Source: JBDTMC01 sp039934475
Lineage (GTDB): Bacteria > Acidobacteriota > Terriglobia > Bryobacterales > Bryobacteraceae
Assembly: GCA_039934475.1 (NCBI GenBank)
Contig: JBDTMC010000440.1
Coordinates: forward strand, 1-6,658
Direction: 5' to 3'
Length of the DNA stretch: 6,658 nucleotides
Positions within the stretch are counted from its first letter, which is position 1; every line of letters starts with the position of its first letter. The notes beneath the pieces are model-generated. The model worked only from the letters and a program-made list of their open reading frames with translations, ran no database searches and was not told where the DNA came from. Below, piece by piece: positions 5,633 through 6,658 of this stretch. The translations under genes and the position numbers were made by a program.

Positions 5633-6061
5633 TCAGGCGGTTTGGCCACGCACTGCAAGTGCCGCTTTGACTTTCTGGAGGACCAAATCCATGGCGGAAA
5701 GCTGGTGTTCCCAAATTCTCAACACCCGCCATCCATCCTGCCTCAACTGAGCGGTGGTCCTTGCGTCCCGCTTGCGATTCCGTGCCACCTTCGCATCCCA
5801 GTACTCTGTGTTGGACGAAGGACGTCTGTAGCACTTTGGGCAACCATGCCAGTAGCAGCCATCCACAAACAAAAGCACACGTTGGTGCAGGAACACGAAA
5901 TCGGGCTTCCCAAGAAGATTTGTCGAGTTCATTTTCCAGCCACGGATGCCAGCCCGGATGAGACAGGCGCGGAGCCGCCACTCGGTTGAGCGGTTCCGTT
6001 GAGAGTGGACTTGTGCCATTACCTTTGAGCGGATCTCCGGGGTGACCGTATCCACGATCAC
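5633..6061 (-). CDS. vsr: Very short patch repair (Vsr) DNA mismatch endonuclease
   Basis: 142 residues. Vsr nicks DNA 5' of the T in T:G mismatches left by deamination of 5-methylcytosine. The features in order are 'VMAQVHSQRNRSTEWRLR' (14-31), GKPDFVF with catalytic D54, and VDGCYWHGCPKCYR (66-79) with H72 and zinc-ligand candidates C69, C74 and C77. They are followed by NTEYWDAKVARNRKRD (84-99) and GWRVLRIWEH (110-119). This is the VDGCFWHGCP subgroup, where His119 replaces the WEC cysteine of E. coli Vsr. Length is typical (about 135-155). The GTG at 6061 overlaps the upstream stop by 4 nt, but GAAGAGG is only one base from it. The in-frame GTG at 6055 is seven bases from that site and may be the true start, giving 140 residues. 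Vsr usually accompanies a cytosine-5 methyltransferase, expected beyond the right edge. Confidence 0.94.
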   Translation of the reverse strand: MIVDTVTPEIRSKVMAQVHSQRNRSTEWRLRACLIRAGIRGWKMNSTNLLGKPDFVFLHQRVLLFVDGCYWHGCPKCYRRPSSNTEYWDAKVARNRKRDARTTAQLRQDGWRVLRIWEHQLSAMDLVLQKVKAALAVRGQTA

Positions 6062-6658
6062 GCCTCTTCGCCGGGTTCGGCAGTTGGCACTGTACCACCA
6101 ATTTCGTTGTACCTTTTAGTGGCAAGGCGTTCAAGCCGTCTTGCCTGAGTCATCAACGTACGACGAAGCCCTTTCTTCTTAAGCTCACGCTCGCTGATAA
6201 CCCGTGCGAGAGCAGCAATCGTGGTTGCACGCCTCGCGATTCGCACGTCGGGGTGCTTGCGCTGTTCGTAGAGGTCATCAGGGATAATCCTTCGGCGAAC
6301 GGATGGAGGAAGTTCAATGAGATCGGATGGTGTGATGTCGCCTTCATTCAGCACCGCTCCGAACGTAGACTGGCTCAATACACGTTGAAAGACCGTGTAC
6401 TCCGCTGCGTTTAGCCGCCGTTTTGATTCTTTGAAGTTGGTGTGCTTTTGGTTTACTTCTTGCAGTTCCCAAAGAGGCCATACTTCGATTTCGGCAACCT
6501 CAAAAGGATCTAAGACGTTCATCGCAACAGCGTCGGAGCGCTGATTCGTCATGTGACGGCTGATTCGCTCCTGCAAACTTTCGTAGGTCTGCCCAACGTA
6601 GATAGGCTCACCGTCGTAGTCGTAAAACGCATAGATGCCCCACTCGGCATCAGCCCAT
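6058..6658 (-). CDS. Partial GIY-YIG nuclease, probable restriction endonuclease
   Basis: The frame is open from the right edge of the window, so the start is missing; at least 199 residues are visible. Counting from the first full codon, G7-I8-Y9 and Y20-V21-G22 give the GIY-(10)-YVG motif (WGIYAFYDYDG, then EPIYVGQTYESLQERISRH). R31 is the expected catalytic arginine, E86 (LNAAEYTVFQ) the metal-binding glutamate and N104 (VLNEG) the terminal asparagine, so the catalytic set looks complete. The region after about residue 107 is basic and helical (PPSVRRRIIP to ARRLERLATKRYNEIG) and probably binds DNA. The stop overlaps the vsr start (GTGA). GIY-YIG type II enzymes such as Eco29kI, and the common Vsr-methyltransferase pairing, suggest a restriction-modification locus. 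Part of the gene is AT-richer than the rest (24 G+C of 60 in 6421-6480, against 36 of 60 in 4261-4320), hinting at transfer. The specificity is not readable from sequence. Confidence 0.85.
   Translation of the reverse strand, partial: WADAEWGIYAFYDYDGEPIYVGQTYESLQERISRHMTNQRSDAVAMNVLDPFEVAEIEVWPLWELQEVNQKHTNFKESKRRLNAAEYTVFQRVLSQSTFGAVLNEGDITPSDLIELPPSVRRRIIPDDLYEQRKHPDVRIARRATTIAALARVISERELKKKGLRRTLMTQARRLERLATKRYNEIGGTVPTAEPGEEA
6063..6069 (-). promoter_or_regulatory. Shine-Dalgarno site that bears on the vsr start
   Basis: GAAGAGG on the minus strand is seven bases upstream of the GTG at 6055 but only one base upstream of the overlapping GTG at 6061. Spacing favours the second GTG, so vsr may start two codons later than the longest frame. 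Confidence 0.45.

Noticed and set aside
5553..6134. 193-codon minus-strand frame overlapping vsr
   Set aside because: It covers the Vsr motifs in a different frame and has low-complexity, domain-free sequence. Only its last ~20 codons might be PIN-gene debris.
6058..6576. GIY-YIG gene starting at the TTG at 6576
   Set aside because: That start would discard the GIY and YVG motifs, which are in frame upstream to the window edge. The TTG is an internal Leu codon.

Overview
The window reads like a stretch of a GC-rich bacterial chromosome, probably from an environmental bacterium of the Acidobacteria (Solibacter/Bryobacter) type. That placement is inferred only from the gene mix: a short CtaA-like protein next to CtaB, an Sco lipoprotein and a DUF420 protein; a secreted CocE/NonD-type hydrolase; a DUF1569 protein; and toxin/restriction debris. 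There is no rRNA or marker gene to prove it. No tRNA, CRISPR array, insertion sequence or convincing rho-independent terminator was seen.

Layout. (1) Bases 1-572, plus strand: the 3' end of a gene whose last residues resemble the C-terminus of a polymorphic/contact-dependent RNase toxin, overlapped by 4 nt with a 119-residue acidic protein that is probably its immunity partner. (2) Bases 560-3016, minus strand: a compact four-gene operon for cytochrome c oxidase maturation, transcribed short CtaA-like protein -> CtaB heme O synthase -> Sco copper lipoprotein -> DUF420 (YozB/CtaM-like) membrane protein, every junction a 4-nt overlap. Together these would make or modify heme and deliver copper to an oxidase whose structural genes are not in the window. 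(3) Bases 3017-3119: a 103-bp divergent intergenic region with a good -10 box for the cta operon and a bulged inverted repeat. (4) Bases 3120-5404, plus strand: an exported alpha-amino acid ester hydrolase (catalytic Ser147/Asp282/His314 plus the diagnostic Asp181/Glu284/Asp285 carboxylate cluster), translationally coupled to a DinB-fold DUF1569 protein. (5) Bases 5406-6658, minus strand: an accessory island holding a broken PIN-domain (VapC-like) gene, a Vsr mismatch endonuclease, and a GIY-YIG nuclease running off the right edge. The GIY-YIG/Vsr pair overlaps by 4 nt and most likely belongs to a restriction-modification locus with a cytosine-5 methyltransferase just outside the window.

All six same-strand gene junctions use a 4-nt start/stop overlap (TTGA, ATGA or GTGA), so translational coupling is the rule here. 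The most interesting items are the GIY-YIG + Vsr pair, the amino-acid-ester-hydrolase identity of the secreted hydrolase and its coupled DinB-like partner, the short CtaA-like protein leading the oxidase-assembly operon, and the toxin/immunity tail at the left edge.
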